A stretch of DNA of 64,000 bases from G963663615 sp963663615 (GTDB taxonomy: Bacteria > Bacteroidota > Ignavibacteria > Ignavibacteriales > Melioribacteraceae). A program made the translations under genes and the position numbers. Positions 9,515 through 19,106 of this stretch are shown here, in pieces (position 1 is the stretch's first letter; the number at the start of each line of letters is the position of its first letter). Below the pieces are notes generated by a model, which was not told the origin of the DNA, ran no database searches, and saw only the letters and a program-made list of their open reading frames with translations. Location: positions 2,480,001-2,544,000 of the forward strand of contig OY760517.1 of the NCBI GenBank assembly GCA_963663615.1. The letters are read 5' to 3'.

Positions 9515-11605
9515 TTACTCTTCTTCTTTCGATTTTTCGAATTCCTCAATGATTTTCGATTCAACTTCTTTCGGTACATCTTCATAATGAGAAAAATCTC
9601 TGAAGTGCATACCTCTACCCTGTGTAATTGAACGCAGGTGAGTTGAATATTTGTAAAGCTCAGCAAGAGGAACAGTAGCGTTAATAATCTGGAAAGGACC
9701 TTCAGCTTCCATACCGGAAATTTTACCACGGCGTGAAGAAAGATCGCCCATTACATCACCCATGTATTCTTCAGGAACTTTAACTTTTACTTTGTAAACC
9801 GGTTCCATAATTACAGGTTTTGCAGCAAGGAATCCTTTTTTAAATGCCTGTGAAGCAGCAATTTTGAATGATACCTCATCAGAGTCAACGTTATGATATG
9901 AACCAAAGTGTAAGGTAACCTTAACATCAATAACTCGGCTTCCGGTAAGAATACCTTTTTCCATAATTTCGTTAAGACCCTTTTCAACAGCAGGAATAAA
10001 TCTGCCAGGAACAACACCACCAACAATAGCGTCAACAAATTCAAATCCGGCACCACGTTCGTTTGGTTCAAGTTTAAGCACCACATGTCCGTACTGTCCA
10101 CGTCCACCAGACTGTTTTTTATGTTTATATTCAGCCGTTTCAACAACGCCACGAATAGTTTCCCTGTAAGGAATTCTTGGTTCAATCAAATCAACTTCAA
10201 CATTATATCTATCTTTCAAAAGTTTAACAGCTAATGCCATCTGGGTTTCACCCTGACCTGAAATAATAGTTTGTCCAAGCTCCGGATCAAATTTAACAGT
10301 CAAGGTTGGGTCTTCTTCATGAACAATATGAAGACCAGTAGAAATTTTATCTTCATCACCCTTGGCTTTTGGTTTAACCGCACCACGGATTTTCGAAGGA
10401 GGATATTCAATTGGTTCAATAACTATATTTTTGCCTTTTGCAGCAAGTGTATTACTTGTATGTGTATCCTTAAGTTTTACAGCAGCACCAATATCACCGG
10501 CAACCAGTTTGGAAACTTCCTTACGGTTTTTACCATTAAGGATAAACAACTGTCCCATTCTTTCTGATTTACCATTGGTAACGTTTATAAGGTCCATACC
10601 GGGAGTAAGTGTACCGGTAAATACCTTGAATATTGACATTTCGCCAACGTGTGGTTCATTAAGAGATTTGAACACCATTAGAGAAACTTCATCAGAAGGA
10701 TCACATTTAATTTCAACTTCGTTTTCGGAATCTTTTATCAAACCTTTTTTAGGTTTAACTTCAAGAGGATTAGGTAAATAACTTGAAACAAAATCAAGGA
10801 AGTTACGAACACCGGTACCGGCAGTTGAAGAAACAGCAAAAATTGGAATAAGAATTCTGTTTCTTATTGCCATTTCCATACCAGCAATAAAATCTTCATC
10901 GCTAAGAGTACCTTCTTCAAAAAACTTGTCAAGAAGTTCTTCACTTGATTCGGCAACTTTTTCAAGAAGTTCTTCTCTTAAAGCTTCAGCCTGTTCTTTA
11001 AGATCAGCAGGTATTTCAACTTCAACAGATTTTTTGTCATTTGGATCATTAAGCTGGAAAGCTTTCATCTGAATTACATCAACAACAGTATTAAAGCCGG
11101 GACCTTCCTTAACAGGAAAACTAACAACGATAGCATCGTTTGAAAGACGGTCTTTTGCCATTTCAACAATTTCATCGAAACGAGCTTTTTCACTGTCTAA
11201 TTTGTTAATTACTATAGCAGTTGGCAGGTTTTTTTTGTCAACATATTCCCAGATAACTTCGGTACCAACTTCAACCCCTTCCACACCGTTAAGTACGCAA
11301 ACAGCGTTACCTGTAACATGCAGACAGCCAAGAACCTGGCCTATAAAGTCGGTATAACCGGGAGTATCAAGAAAATTAATTTTAGTGTTTTTCCATTCGA
11401 TATGAAGTGCGGAAGCGGCTATTGATATCTTTTTTTCGATTTCATTAGCATTAAAATCAGACTGAGTGTTACCATCGTCAACAGTACCAATACGATTGGT
11501 TTCACCGCCGGCATAAAGCATATACTCAGCTAAACTGGTTTTGCCGCATCCGCTATGACCAAAAAGTGCCAAATTCCTTATTGCATCGGGATTATATTCT
11601 TTCAA
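9515..11605 (-). CDS. Elongation factor G paralogue (EF-G2-like GTPase)
   Basis: 696 aa, full EF-G domain order. The GTPase has P-loop GHSGCGKT (16-23), DTPGYTDF near 80 and NKLD near 137. Then come domain II, domain IV (QSGGRGQYGHVVLKLEP) and C-terminal domain V (MEPVYKVKVKVPEEYMGDVM). The switch I segment reads EKKISI where canonical EF-G has RGITI, which marks it as the EF-G2/FusA2-type paralogue. Its exact role (translocation, recycling or stress) is not settled for this branch. The start is TTG at 11605 with a strong GGGAGG site just upstream. A terminator follows, and it is probably transcribed alone. Confidence 0.9.
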   Translation of the reverse strand: MKEYNPDAIRNLALFGHSGCGKTSLAEYMLYAGGETNRIGTVDDGNTQSDFNANEIEKKISIAASALHIEWKNTKINFLDTPGYTDFIGQVLGCLHVTGNAVCVLNGVEGVEVGTEVIWEYVDKKNLPTAIVINKLDSEKARFDEIVEMAKDRLSNDAIVVSFPVKEGPGFNTVVDVIQMKAFQLNDPNDKKSVEVEIPADLKEQAEALREELLEKVAESSEELLDKFFEEGTLSDEDFIAGMEMAIRNRILIPIFAVSSTAGTGVRNFLDFVSSYLPNPLEVKPKKGLIKDSENEVEIKCDPSDEVSLMVFKSLNEPHVGEMSIFKVFTGTLTPGMDLINVTNGKSERMGQLFILNGKNRKEVSKLVAGDIGAAVKLKDTHTSNTLAAKGKNIVIEPIEYPPSKIRGAVKPKAKGDEDKISTGLHIVHEEDPTLTVKFDPELGQTIISGQGETQMALAVKLLKDRYNVEVDLIEPRIPYRETIRGVVETAEYKHKKQSGGRGQYGHVVLKLEPNERGAGFEFVDAIVGGVVPGRFIPAVEKGLNEIMEKGILTGSRVIDVKVTLHFGSYHNVDSDEVSFKIAASQAFKKGFLAAKPVIMEPVYKVKVKVPEEYMGDVMGDLSSRRGKISGMEAEGPFQIINATVPLAELYKYSTHLRSITQGRGMHFRDFSHYEDVPKEVESKIIEEFEKSKEEE

Positions 11606-11710
11606 TTTTCCTCCCTCGGATTATGATTACAGAACGTTTATATTTGGTTAACAATATCTGTTAATTAATTGTTAACTTTAAAATAGAAAATTTTCTGTAA
11701 TTGTCTAAAA

Positions 11711-11755
11711 GAAAAGAGAAAAACATCTCAGGAATATTTTCTATCTATTCCTGAG
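11711..11755 (-). terminator. Terminator overlapping the 3' end of the DUF948 gene
   Basis: A perfect 10-bp inverted repeat (11727-11736 with 11746-11755) has a 9-nt loop. On the minus strand it is followed by a T/C-rich tail (11726 down to 11711). The upstream arm of the stem overlaps the last codons of the coding sequence, whose stop lies in the loop. Confidence 0.75.
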
Positions 11756-12124
11756 AGTGCTCCAAAATGCGGAAAAACCTTTTTGAATGGACGAAAACCT
11801 TTTAATAAAATCGGTTAACGGGTTAAAATTTGACGGGGAAGACATTTTTTCTCTGAAATCAACTACCTTATTTTTAATATTTCCGATCTCATCATCAATC
11901 TCAGATGTTATTTTTTCTATCCGTGAAGAAACTGCGTTAATGTTCTCAAGTGCTTCATTTAAATTATCCAGCACCGGTAAAGCTTTCTCTTTTATCTCGG
12001 ACAGATCCTGTTCCATATTTTCAGTAAACTTGTTAAAGTTTATCACGGTTCTCAATATATAAATAAGAACCGTAATAGAAACTAAAACTAATACTATAAG
12101 CAAAATATCCAATACTTCAGCCAT
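11741..12124 (-). CDS. DUF948-type single-pass membrane protein
   Basis: 127 aa. An N-terminal transmembrane helix (DILLIVLVLVSITVLIYIL) is followed by a long amphipathic coiled coil (ALENINAVSSRIEKI), the layout of DUF948 proteins. Its start overlaps the stop of the YtxH-type gene by one base, forming a two-gene unit seen in many bacteria as a general-stress/envelope pair. Function is unknown. A terminator hairpin overlaps the stop codon. Confidence 0.75.
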   Translation of the reverse strand: MAEVLDILLIVLVLVSITVLIYILRTVINFNKFTENMEQDLSEIKEKALPVLDNLNEALENINAVSSRIEKITSEIDDEIGNIKNKVVDFREKMSSPSNFNPLTDFIKRFSSIQKGFSAFWSTLRNR

Positions 12125-12546
12125 TATACTTCTTCTGACCCATCTTCTTTATAGGCATTTACACCAGCTTTTATAGCTGTACGAAGTTTTTCACCTTCCG
12201 ACTCAATTTTTTTTTTATTTGAATCAACATAATCGGAAGTTTTAGCTTTGGCACTATCAATAATTGTCTGTGCTTCCTTAAGAAGGTTGTCAACTTTTTC
12301 TCTGGCTTCAGCAATCATAGATTCAGATTTTTTCTTCCCTTCGGAGATCAGTTCATTAGCCTTTACTTTGGTCTCGTCAATATATTTTTCAGCATCTTCA
12401 AGATATTCATCAGATCTCTGTTTAATATCTTCACGAAGTTCTTTACCCGATTTTGGCGCATAAAGCAACGCAACAACAGATCCTACCAGCGTACCGGTAA
12501 TAAAACCCATCACAAAGCCTTTTCCGGCTCCTTGTTCGTTTGACAT
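12124..12546 (-). CDS. YtxH-domain protein
   Basis: 140 aa. The N-terminus has a glycine-rich membrane segment and the YtxH signature (GFITGTLVGSVVALLYAPKSG, residues about 14-34). A charged helical tail of roughly 95 residues follows, rich in Lys, Glu and Ala. YtxH proteins are small envelope-associated, often stress-induced proteins without a known activity. A clear AAGGAGG ribosome-binding site precedes the ATG. It is the first gene of the unit with the DUF948 protein. Confidence 0.85.
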   Translation of the reverse strand: MSNEQGAGKGFVMGFITGTLVGSVVALLYAPKSGKELREDIKQRSDEYLEDAEKYIDETKVKANELISEGKKKSESMIAEAREKVDNLLKEAQTIIDSAKAKTSDYVDSNKKKIESEGEKLRTAIKAGVNAYKEDGSEEV

Positions 12547-12608
12547 AGTACCTCCTTGAATATTATAGTTTTTGTTATTTACAATATAATTATTTTATTT
12601 CTACAATA

Positions 12609-13859
12609 TTATAAATTTTCGATAATTTTATTAGCAAACTGCGAACATTTTACTTCAGTTGCATCAGGAAGCTGTCTTGCGAAATCATAAGTTACATATT
12701 TTTGTGTGATTGTTTTCTCCAATGCATCCTGAACCATCTTTGCTGCTTCTTTCCAGCCAAGGTACTCAAGCATCATTACACCCGAAAGTATTAGCGAACC
12801 CGGATTAACCTTGTCCATACCAGCATATTTTGGTGCAGTACCATGTGTTGCTTCAAATACAGCGTTAAAATAGCTCATATTTGCACCGGGTGCTATACCC
12901 AGTCCACCAACCTGTGCTGCACAGGCATCTGATAAATAATCACCGTTCAAGTTTGGTGTAATAAGTACTTCATATTCTGCTGGTCTTAACAACACCTGTT
13001 GGAACATACTATCAGCAATTCTATCATTAATAACAATTCTATCGGCAGGTTGTTCCCCGTTATACTTTTCCCAAAGTTCATCTTCAGTAATAACCTGTTC
13101 GGGGAAATATTTTTTAGCAGTTTCGTAACCCCAATCACGGAACGAGCCTTCAGTAAATTTCATAATGTTACCTTTATGTACAAGCGTAACACTTCTATTT
13201 CCATTTTCTATTGCATATTCAATAGCTTTTTTAACATGTCGTTCTGTTCCAAACTTACTAATTGGTTTTATACCAATTCCTGAAGGTTTTCTAATCGATT
13301 TATTATAAGTATTATTTATATAATCAATTAACTGATTTGATTCTTCACTATCACTCTTAAATTCAATACCTGCATACACATCTTCGGTATTTTCACGGAA
13401 TATTACAACGTCAAGCAATTCAGGATTTTTTAACGGACCAGGTGTTCCCTGATAATACCTAACAGGTCGAACACATGCAAACAGGTCAAGTTTATGACGT
13501 AAAGCTACGTTCAAGCTTCTTATACCACCACCAACAGGAGTTGTTAAAGGACCTTTAATTGCAACAACATACTCACGTATTGCATCTATCGTTTCATCTG
13601 GCAGCCATTCGTTACCACCATATACATCAACAGCTTTTTCACCGGCAAAAACTTCCATCCAGGAAATTTCCTTTTTTCCGCTATATGCTTTATTTACAGC
13701 TGCATCAAGAACATTTTTGGTTGCATTCCATATATCAGGACCTATTCCATCACCTTCAATAAAAGGAATTACCGGATTATCTGGTACCACAAGTTTATCA
13801 TTTTCAACAGTTATTTTACTACCCTTGTTTGGCACTACTACATGTTTGTAATTATCCAT
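12609..13859 (-). CDS. icd: Isocitrate dehydrogenase (NADP-type)
   Basis: 416 aa, close to the E. coli length. Motifs: IPFIEGDGIGPDIW, the phosphorylatable-Ser/substrate loop GGGIRSLNVALR, RENTEDVYAGIE, the cofactor segment THGTAPKYAG near 340, and NPGSLILSGVMMLEYLGW. It decarboxylates isocitrate to 2-oxoglutarate in the TCA cycle. It is 3 nt downstream of the flippase-like gene, so it is the last gene of a run with maf. NADP preference is inferred from overall similarity to the E. coli type. Confidence 0.95.
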   Translation of the reverse strand: MDNYKHVVVPNKGSKITVENDKLVVPDNPVIPFIEGDGIGPDIWNATKNVLDAAVNKAYSGKKEISWMEVFAGEKAVDVYGGNEWLPDETIDAIREYVVAIKGPLTTPVGGGIRSLNVALRHKLDLFACVRPVRYYQGTPGPLKNPELLDVVIFRENTEDVYAGIEFKSDSEESNQLIDYINNTYNKSIRKPSGIGIKPISKFGTERHVKKAIEYAIENGNRSVTLVHKGNIMKFTEGSFRDWGYETAKKYFPEQVITEDELWEKYNGEQPADRIVINDRIADSMFQQVLLRPAEYEVLITPNLNGDYLSDACAAQVGGLGIAPGANMSYFNAVFEATHGTAPKYAGMDKVNPGSLILSGVMMLEYLGWKEAAKMVQDALEKTITQKYVTYDFARQLPDATEVKCSQFANKIIENL

Positions 13860-13862
13860 AAA

Positions 13863-14831
13863 TTACTCCGACTGTTTTTTAATTTGCTCAATATCAATCT
13901 TGCCAATTTTCCTTTGATACATTACTAACGAAATTATTCCCAAAATAATTGCAAACCACAGGGTAACAACTCTGATAATAAATGTTGAAATAACAGATAC
14001 GTCTTCCGGCACACCACTATTTATCATAAAAATAGTAAGTGACCCTTCTGTTACACCTAGTCCGCCCGGAAGCATTGAAAGTGCACCTGCAATTGTAGCG
14101 AACGAATAAACGAACGTACACCACATTATTGAGGTATCAACTCCAAATACAACGAGTACCAAATAAAATGCAAGACATTCAAAGTACCATGATATGATGC
14201 TTAAAAACGTCATAAGTAGCAGAGCTTTTGTACCAATTAACTGTTGAGTGCTTAAATAAAGCTGATTAAGCTTTTCAGCGTGAGGTTTTATGGATTTTAT
14301 TTTGCCTAGCAGTCCCAGAATAAAAAAAACAATTCTCGGACTGGCAAGTAATAAAATTATTGCAAAAGTAAAAACTCCTGCAAGTATTAAAAATGTTAAC
14401 GAATAATCATAAAAAAGTGCTCCAACAAAAGCGAGGATAATTAGTGAAACCAAATCAGTAAGTCTCTCGGCAAAAATTACCGGAGCAGTTTTACTAACTG
14501 GCTCACCCGATATTTTCTTTAGCAGGTACGATTTTAATAGTTCACCAAGCTTACCGGGAGTAGCACTCATTGCCAATCCGGAAAAGAATATTGATCGGCT
14601 TTCCTTGCCCGTAATTTTTATATTTAGCTTACGAAGATAATATTCCCATTTTACATAACGGGTTATATAGTTAAGATATGCCAATAGAAGCAGAAGTGGT
14701 AAATATATCCAGCTAAACTTTGTAAATGCTGTCACAACCGATTCAATATCGAAATATAACGACAGCCCCAGATATATTATCAGGGCAAATACAATTGCCA
14801 GAATAATTCTGCGTGTAAATTTAGCATCCAA
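13863..14831 (-). CDS. Flippase-like membrane protein (LPG synthase TM / UPF0104 family)
   Basis: 322 aa with about eight membrane helices. Typical features of the family are YITRYVKWEYYLRKL near the N-terminus, FFSGLAMSATPGKLGELLKSY, PVIFAERLTDLVSL and the LPGGLGVTEGSL loop near residue 255. Relatives include the flippase half of MprF and AglD-like proteins. The lipid moved is unknown. It lies 2 nt downstream of maf and 3 nt upstream of icd. Confidence 0.88.
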   Translation of the reverse strand: MDAKFTRRIILAIVFALIIYLGLSLYFDIESVVTAFTKFSWIYLPLLLLLAYLNYITRYVKWEYYLRKLNIKITGKESRSIFFSGLAMSATPGKLGELLKSYLLKKISGEPVSKTAPVIFAERLTDLVSLIILAFVGALFYDYSLTFLILAGVFTFAIILLLASPRIVFFILGLLGKIKSIKPHAEKLNQLYLSTQQLIGTKALLLMTFLSIISWYFECLAFYLVLVVFGVDTSIMWCTFVYSFATIAGALSMLPGGLGVTEGSLTIFMINSGVPEDVSVISTFIIRVVTLWFAIILGIISLVMYQRKIGKIDIEQIKKQSE

Positions 14832-14833
14832 GT

Positions 14834-15409
14834 TTATATAATTTCTTTTAGTGATTTATATAATTTTGAAAGTGGAAGACCAACCACATTATAGTAGCAG
14901 CCGTTTAACCGTTCAACAAAAACAGCACCGTAATCATCCTGTATTCCATAGGCACCTGCTTTATCCATCGGACTGCCACTTTTTACATATTGCCAAATTT
15001 CATCATCATCAAGCATTCTGAAAGTTACATCTGTTTCAACATGCTCAATAACAAGTTTATTATTTATAGTATTCAGCAACGAAAATCCGGTAAATACAGT
15101 ATGGGTATTTCCGGAAAGCAATTTTAGAATATTAAAGGCATCCTGCTCATCTAAAGGTTTGCCAATAATTTTACCATTTAGTACAACAACAGTATCAGCA
15201 GTAATAATTATACCTTCCTTGTTAAGCTTAACTGCTTCATCAAGCTTTTCCTTTGCCAGGCGGCGTACAGTATCAGCGGGTAACTCACCAGGAATTAAAT
15301 CCTCAGGAGTTTGCACCGAAAAAGATTCAAGATCAAAATTAAAAAGAGATAGTAATTTTCGTCTTCTTGGCGATTTTGACGCAAGATAAATTTTAGGAAA
15401 ATTTGTCAT
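14834..15409 (-). CDS. maf: Maf-family nucleoside triphosphate pyrophosphatase
   Basis: 191 aa, usual Maf size. The N-terminal ASKSPRRRKLLSLF is the diagnostic S-x-R-R/K motif. TADTVVVLNGKIIGKP carries the catalytic acidic residue, and the SGSPMDKAGAYGIQDDYG loop is also conserved. Maf proteins hydrolyse non-canonical or modified NTPs (dTTP/UTP or m7GTP subclasses) and have been linked to septum control. The subclass is not assigned here. It is followed 2 nt later by the flippase-like gene. Confidence 0.95.
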   Translation of the reverse strand: MTNFPKIYLASKSPRRRKLLSLFNFDLESFSVQTPEDLIPGELPADTVRRLAKEKLDEAVKLNKEGIIITADTVVVLNGKIIGKPLDEQDAFNILKLLSGNTHTVFTGFSLLNTINNKLVIEHVETDVTFRMLDDDEIWQYVKSGSPMDKAGAYGIQDDYGAVFVERLNGCYYNVVGLPLSKLYKSLKEII

Positions 15410-15430
15410 ATAATAATTTGGAATGGATAA

Positions 15431-15838
15431 TTAACGGAATAGAGCTTTGATACTTCCCCAAGTTCTTTTAACACCCGAAGGTGAATGAGAAACTGTTATT
15501 ACCTTCGAAAAACTTTCTTTCATGCGGGTATCAACAATTTTCAATTTGTAAACATAAAGGGATTCGGTTGTTTTGTAAGCATTTTCGTCTGTGTATTTGT
15601 ATTCGCTGTTGCTGCCTTTAGGAGAAATTGTAGCAACATCCATCATTTCGTTTCGGTTAGGACCCCTCATTATTACATATTCCAGAACATCTTCTTCGGC
15701 GGCTGTTTTCCAGGAAAGAATAATATTTTCACCATCACTGTAACCAGTGAAATCCTCTAAAAACGCCCCTCCGAAAACCGTTACACTCAGGAATATCAGA
15801 GTAATAAACAATATGGAATACAAATTTTTCATATTCAT
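15431..15838 (-). CDS. Small secreted FN3-like protein
   Basis: 135 aa from the chosen ATG (15838). A second ATG two codons later is also possible, and the frame extends upstream to 15880 without a signal-like start. The signal peptide (KNLYSILFITLIFLSVTVFG) is followed by one fibronectin-III-like domain (ENIILSWKTAAEEDVLEYVI). Such short FN3-type proteins occur near T9SS-using lineages, but no function is known. It is 21 nt upstream of maf on the same strand. Confidence 0.6.
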   Translation of the reverse strand: MNMKNLYSILFITLIFLSVTVFGGAFLEDFTGYSDGENIILSWKTAAEEDVLEYVIMRGPNRNEMMDVATISPKGSNSEYKYTDENAYKTTESLYVYKLKIVDTRMKESFSKVITVSHSPSGVKRTWGSIKALFR

Positions 15839-16001
15839 GGCAATAATATATATGGTTAAAATGTGAATGTCAAGTGTCAAAATATCAGGAAATTTTCAAA
15901 TCACAATTCCAATATATGTTAATATAACTAATATTAATGTTATTATATTATAAAATCGGACAAATGCCGAATCATTATTGATATTTTATTTAAGTTTGGG
16001 T

Positions 16002-17189
16002 ATGCAAAACTGGAAAAGAAATCTTGTTTTAATTTGGCTTGGACAGTTCTTAACTATGCTCGGAATGAGTGCCATTGTACCTTTCCTGCCTCTATTTATT
16101 AAAGAACTTGGAGTTACCAATACCGAGGTTGTTGCCAACTGGAGTGGCTGGATTTTTGGTGCTCCTTTTATTGTATCGTTCTTCCTAACGCCTGTGTGGG
16201 GTACAATTGGTGACAGATTTGGCAGAAAAATTGTTGCAGGACGTGCAATACTTGGTCTTGGTGTTGCCCAGCTTTTAATTGGTTTTGCACCCTCTATTGA
16301 ATTTTTATTACTTGGAAGATTATTTCAGGGTGCTCTCAGCGGATTTACTCCTGATGCAATGGCTCTCGTTGTCTCTACCTCACCAAAAGAAAAAACCGGC
16401 TACTCACTTGGGCTTTTACAAACCGCACAAGCCGCCGGAACAGTTATTGGCCCTTTTGTTGGAGGTTTCCTTGCAGATATGTTTGGAAACCGGAATGTAT
16501 TTTTCATGGTGAGTGCATTACTTCTAATTAATGGTATTCTGTTCCTGATTTTTGTTACCGAACGAAAGGAAAAAATTACGAAACAATACAATATCTTTCA
16601 AAATGCAAGGTTCGTATTCAATAACAGAATCTTGCTCGGAACTTCAATACTTGTATCATTAACAGCTTTTGGTTTTGCTTTTATTCGTCCAATTTTTGTT
16701 TTATACCTTGAGCGGTTCGATATAGCAAAATCGTTTTTTGCTACCACAGCAGGAGCGTTATATGGTATTGCGGGTATTTTTACAGCCTTGTTTTCGGCGT
16801 GGTGGGGCAAACGTTCTGAAAAAACAGGGGTTCGGCAAAATCTTATTTTCGCCTCAGGCATTGTGAGCTCCATGTATTTTGTGCATCTTTTCCTAACAAA
16901 TCATTACCAGCTAATACCTGTACGTGCCCTTTTAGGATTTGGTTATGCTGGTATGCTCCCTCTCCTATTTACAATAATTAGTAATAATACCCCATCACAC
17001 CGTAAATCAGGAATAATGAGTATTGGGTCAAGCTTTCAGATACTTGGAAATGTTACCGGACTTATTTTGAGTGGTGTTGTTGCTTCTGGTTTTGGATTAC
17101 TGCAGCCATTTGCTATAAGTGGCTCGGTATTCCTGTTAATTATAACTTTACTCCTTTTCGCTGGAAAAGATAAGCATTACACTAAATAA
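16002..17189 (+). CDS. MFS efflux transporter, MdtG-like
   Basis: 395 aa with about 12 membrane segments. The start NWKRNLVLIWLGQFLTMLG resembles E. coli MdtG closely. The MFS motif GTIGDRFGRKIVAGRAI lies between helices 2 and 3, and the antiporter-type motif C GTVIGPFVGGFLADM in helix 5. It probably exports drugs or small organic molecules by proton antiport. An upstream in-frame ATG at 15978 adds eight residues, but 16002 fits the family N-terminus. It is divergent from the FN3/maf unit, with AT-rich DNA between them. Confidence 0.88.
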   Translation: MQNWKRNLVLIWLGQFLTMLGMSAIVPFLPLFIKELGVTNTEVVANWSGWIFGAPFIVSFFLTPVWGTIGDRFGRKIVAGRAILGLGVAQLLIGFAPSIEFLLLGRLFQGALSGFTPDAMALVVSTSPKEKTGYSLGLLQTAQAAGTVIGPFVGGFLADMFGNRNVFFMVSALLLINGILFLIFVTERKEKITKQYNIFQNARFVFNNRILLGTSILVSLTAFGFAFIRPIFVLYLERFDIAKSFFATTAGALYGIAGIFTALFSAWWGKRSEKTGVRQNLIFASGIVSSMYFVHLFLTNHYQLIPVRALLGFGYAGMLPLLFTIISNNTPSHRKSGIMSIGSSFQILGNVTGLILSGVVASGFGLLQPFAISGSVFLLIITLLLFAGKDKHYTK

Positions 17190-17477
17190 GTTAAGCCTTA
17201 TTTTAAACTAATTTACTAAGGCAAAACAAAAGTTTCACGTAATATTCATTTCATACCATTAAAATTCAATTGACAACAAGTTAAAATATTTGTAAACTAA
17301 GTTTGTAATTGGTGCATTATCCTATCGATGAAATATATTAGATTGAATTACTTACTTTGAAAATATGGCGATGATTATTACAGAGGTAGGGTTATTACAT
17401 ATTTTGTAATTAGTTTATAAGCAGTAACACATAACATAGAACTCACATAATTTAATCAAATTCTTGGAGGTCCTCTA

Positions 17478-18923
17478 ATGAAATTAGTTATACGTTTTTC
17501 ATTAATACTGGCTGCTTTTACACTTTTCTTCACTTCTATAAACGCACAAACTTTTGATCAGGAATGGCGTTGTGCATACGCCACTTACGATGACAATGCC
17601 AATGGTACCGGTAACAGAACCATTGATGTTGCTGCATTGAGTAATAACAGGTTTGTGGCTTTAGTTAACAGAAGCAGTTCTGATGCTTACTATCTTATAG
17701 GATATAAAGATGCTACTGCTGGAACCGGCAGATTGGGTGATACCGGTGGTCAGACAGAATGGGTGTTTGGTTTTGATCAAGTTTTCGTTTACGATGCTAA
17801 CGCTCTTGCCGTTGGTCCTGATGATGTTATTTATGTTGCAAGTAATGACGATGGTAGAAACATCCTTACTTTCAAGCTGGGTGAATCCGGAATTGAAAGT
17901 TATAATTACAGATTACCAACTGTTGGTGATTATCTTTGGAGTGTTGCCGTTGATAGCAATGGTGTAGTATATGTTTCGGAATATGACACAACTACAACAT
18001 ACAGCAAAATCCACGTTTATGATAATTTTTCGAACGAAGGTGCATGGACAGATCCACAGTTTACTACACCAACATTACTAACTTCAATTGAACTTCCTGA
18101 TACTGGTGAAGCAAGAGGTTTAACTACAACTTCTGACGGTTCAACTATCTTTGTATCTGTTTACCAGTCTGGTAAAATATTGAAATATGATGGTTCACCT
18201 CAAGAAGGCTATACACTTGATGAAAACTTCGATTATTTTAGAATAGACGAAGTTTCAGATACTGCCACTTATGACGATACTATCACTGCTGCTCCATGGG
18301 GTATTCGATATATGGATGGTAATAATATTCTTGTTGCAGCTCATGATTGTGATTTTGAAACAGGTTTGGGTTATCAATATGGTAAACTGATATTTATTAA
18401 CCCTTATACTGCCGAAACAATGCATGAACTTGATGTTGCTATGCATGACTATATTGCTTGTGATTCAACTTATAACAGCAGACCTGGTGGTACATCACCT
18501 GATACTGCAGCAAGTTATGTTTCTGTTTACAATGTTGATTATGATGAAGAAGGTAATCTTTACTCTCAATCATACTTTGGATGGGCTATGCAGAAATGGT
18601 ATTATGACGGTACACTTCCTGTTGTAACTTCACTAAGAGAAGAACCTGGCATTACACCAGATGCATTTACATTGGCTCAAAATTATCCTAACCCGTTTAA
18701 CCCTGAAACTACTATCAAGTTTACCATTCCTGCAAACCAGGTGGTAAAACTTTCCATATACTCAATTACAGGCGAACTGGTTGGTAATTTAATCAACAGG
18801 GAAATGAATTCCGGTACATATACCTTAACATTTGATGCATCTAATCTTGCATCAGGTATTTATATCTACAATCTTACCGCCGGTAATAATTCTGTTTCCA
18901 GAAAAATGACATTATTGAAATAA
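17478..18923 (+). CDS. Secreted protein with T9SS type A sorting domain
   Basis: 481 aa. It has a Sec signal peptide (LILAAFTLFFTSINAQ), then a repeat-like beta region of about 370 residues with SMP-30/NHL-type character (AVGPDDVIYVAS, VAVDSNGVVYVSEYD). The C-terminal T9SS sorting domain begins at LAQNYPNPFNPETTIKF and ends SRKMTLLK. The domain should direct outer-membrane export and attachment or release through the type IX system. Function of the propeller-like part is unknown. GGAGGT lies 7 nt before the ATG, and a terminator follows. A candidate -7 element (TAAGTTTG) is at 17298-17305. Confidence 0.85.
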   Translation: MKLVIRFSLILAAFTLFFTSINAQTFDQEWRCAYATYDDNANGTGNRTIDVAALSNNRFVALVNRSSSDAYYLIGYKDATAGTGRLGDTGGQTEWVFGFDQVFVYDANALAVGPDDVIYVASNDDGRNILTFKLGESGIESYNYRLPTVGDYLWSVAVDSNGVVYVSEYDTTTTYSKIHVYDNFSNEGAWTDPQFTTPTLLTSIELPDTGEARGLTTTSDGSTIFVSVYQSGKILKYDGSPQEGYTLDENFDYFRIDEVSDTATYDDTITAAPWGIRYMDGNNILVAAHDCDFETGLGYQYGKLIFINPYTAETMHELDVAMHDYIACDSTYNSRPGGTSPDTAASYVSVYNVDYDEEGNLYSQSYFGWAMQKWYYDGTLPVVTSLREEPGITPDAFTLAQNYPNPFNPETTIKFTIPANQVVKLSIYSITGELVGNLINREMNSGTYTLTFDASNLASGIYIYNLTAGNNSVSRKMTLLK

Positions 18924-18947
18924 ATTTTCACACTCCTTATCTATCAG

Positions 18948-18992
18948 TCTTTTCTCCCTGCATCCCATTGTAGTAACGCAGGGAGAAAAGAT
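18948..18992 (+). terminator. Terminator after T9SS-sorted protein gene
   Basis: A perfect 14-bp inverted repeat (18948-18961 with 18978-18991) has a 16-nt loop and lies 24 nt past the stop codon. It is followed by a T-rich stretch. Confidence 0.85.
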
Positions 18993-19106
18993 CATTATTT
19001 TACTACTTACCCCCGTATAAATTTTGAATTTTTGCAAACAATAAATCTTCCATTTTATCCTAATAATTTATTATATTAAAGTATTAAAACAATTAGGGTA
19101 AAAAAA

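Noticed and set aside
9334..9729. 131-codon open frame on the minus strand across the end of the EF-G paralogue and the start of the HIT gene
   Set aside because: It is in another frame over two well-supported genes and spans a terminator.
17193..17222. Weak inverted repeat GCCTTA/TAAGGC after the MdtG-like gene
   Set aside because: A 6-bp stem with a loop of about 18 nt and no T-run is not convincing as a terminator.
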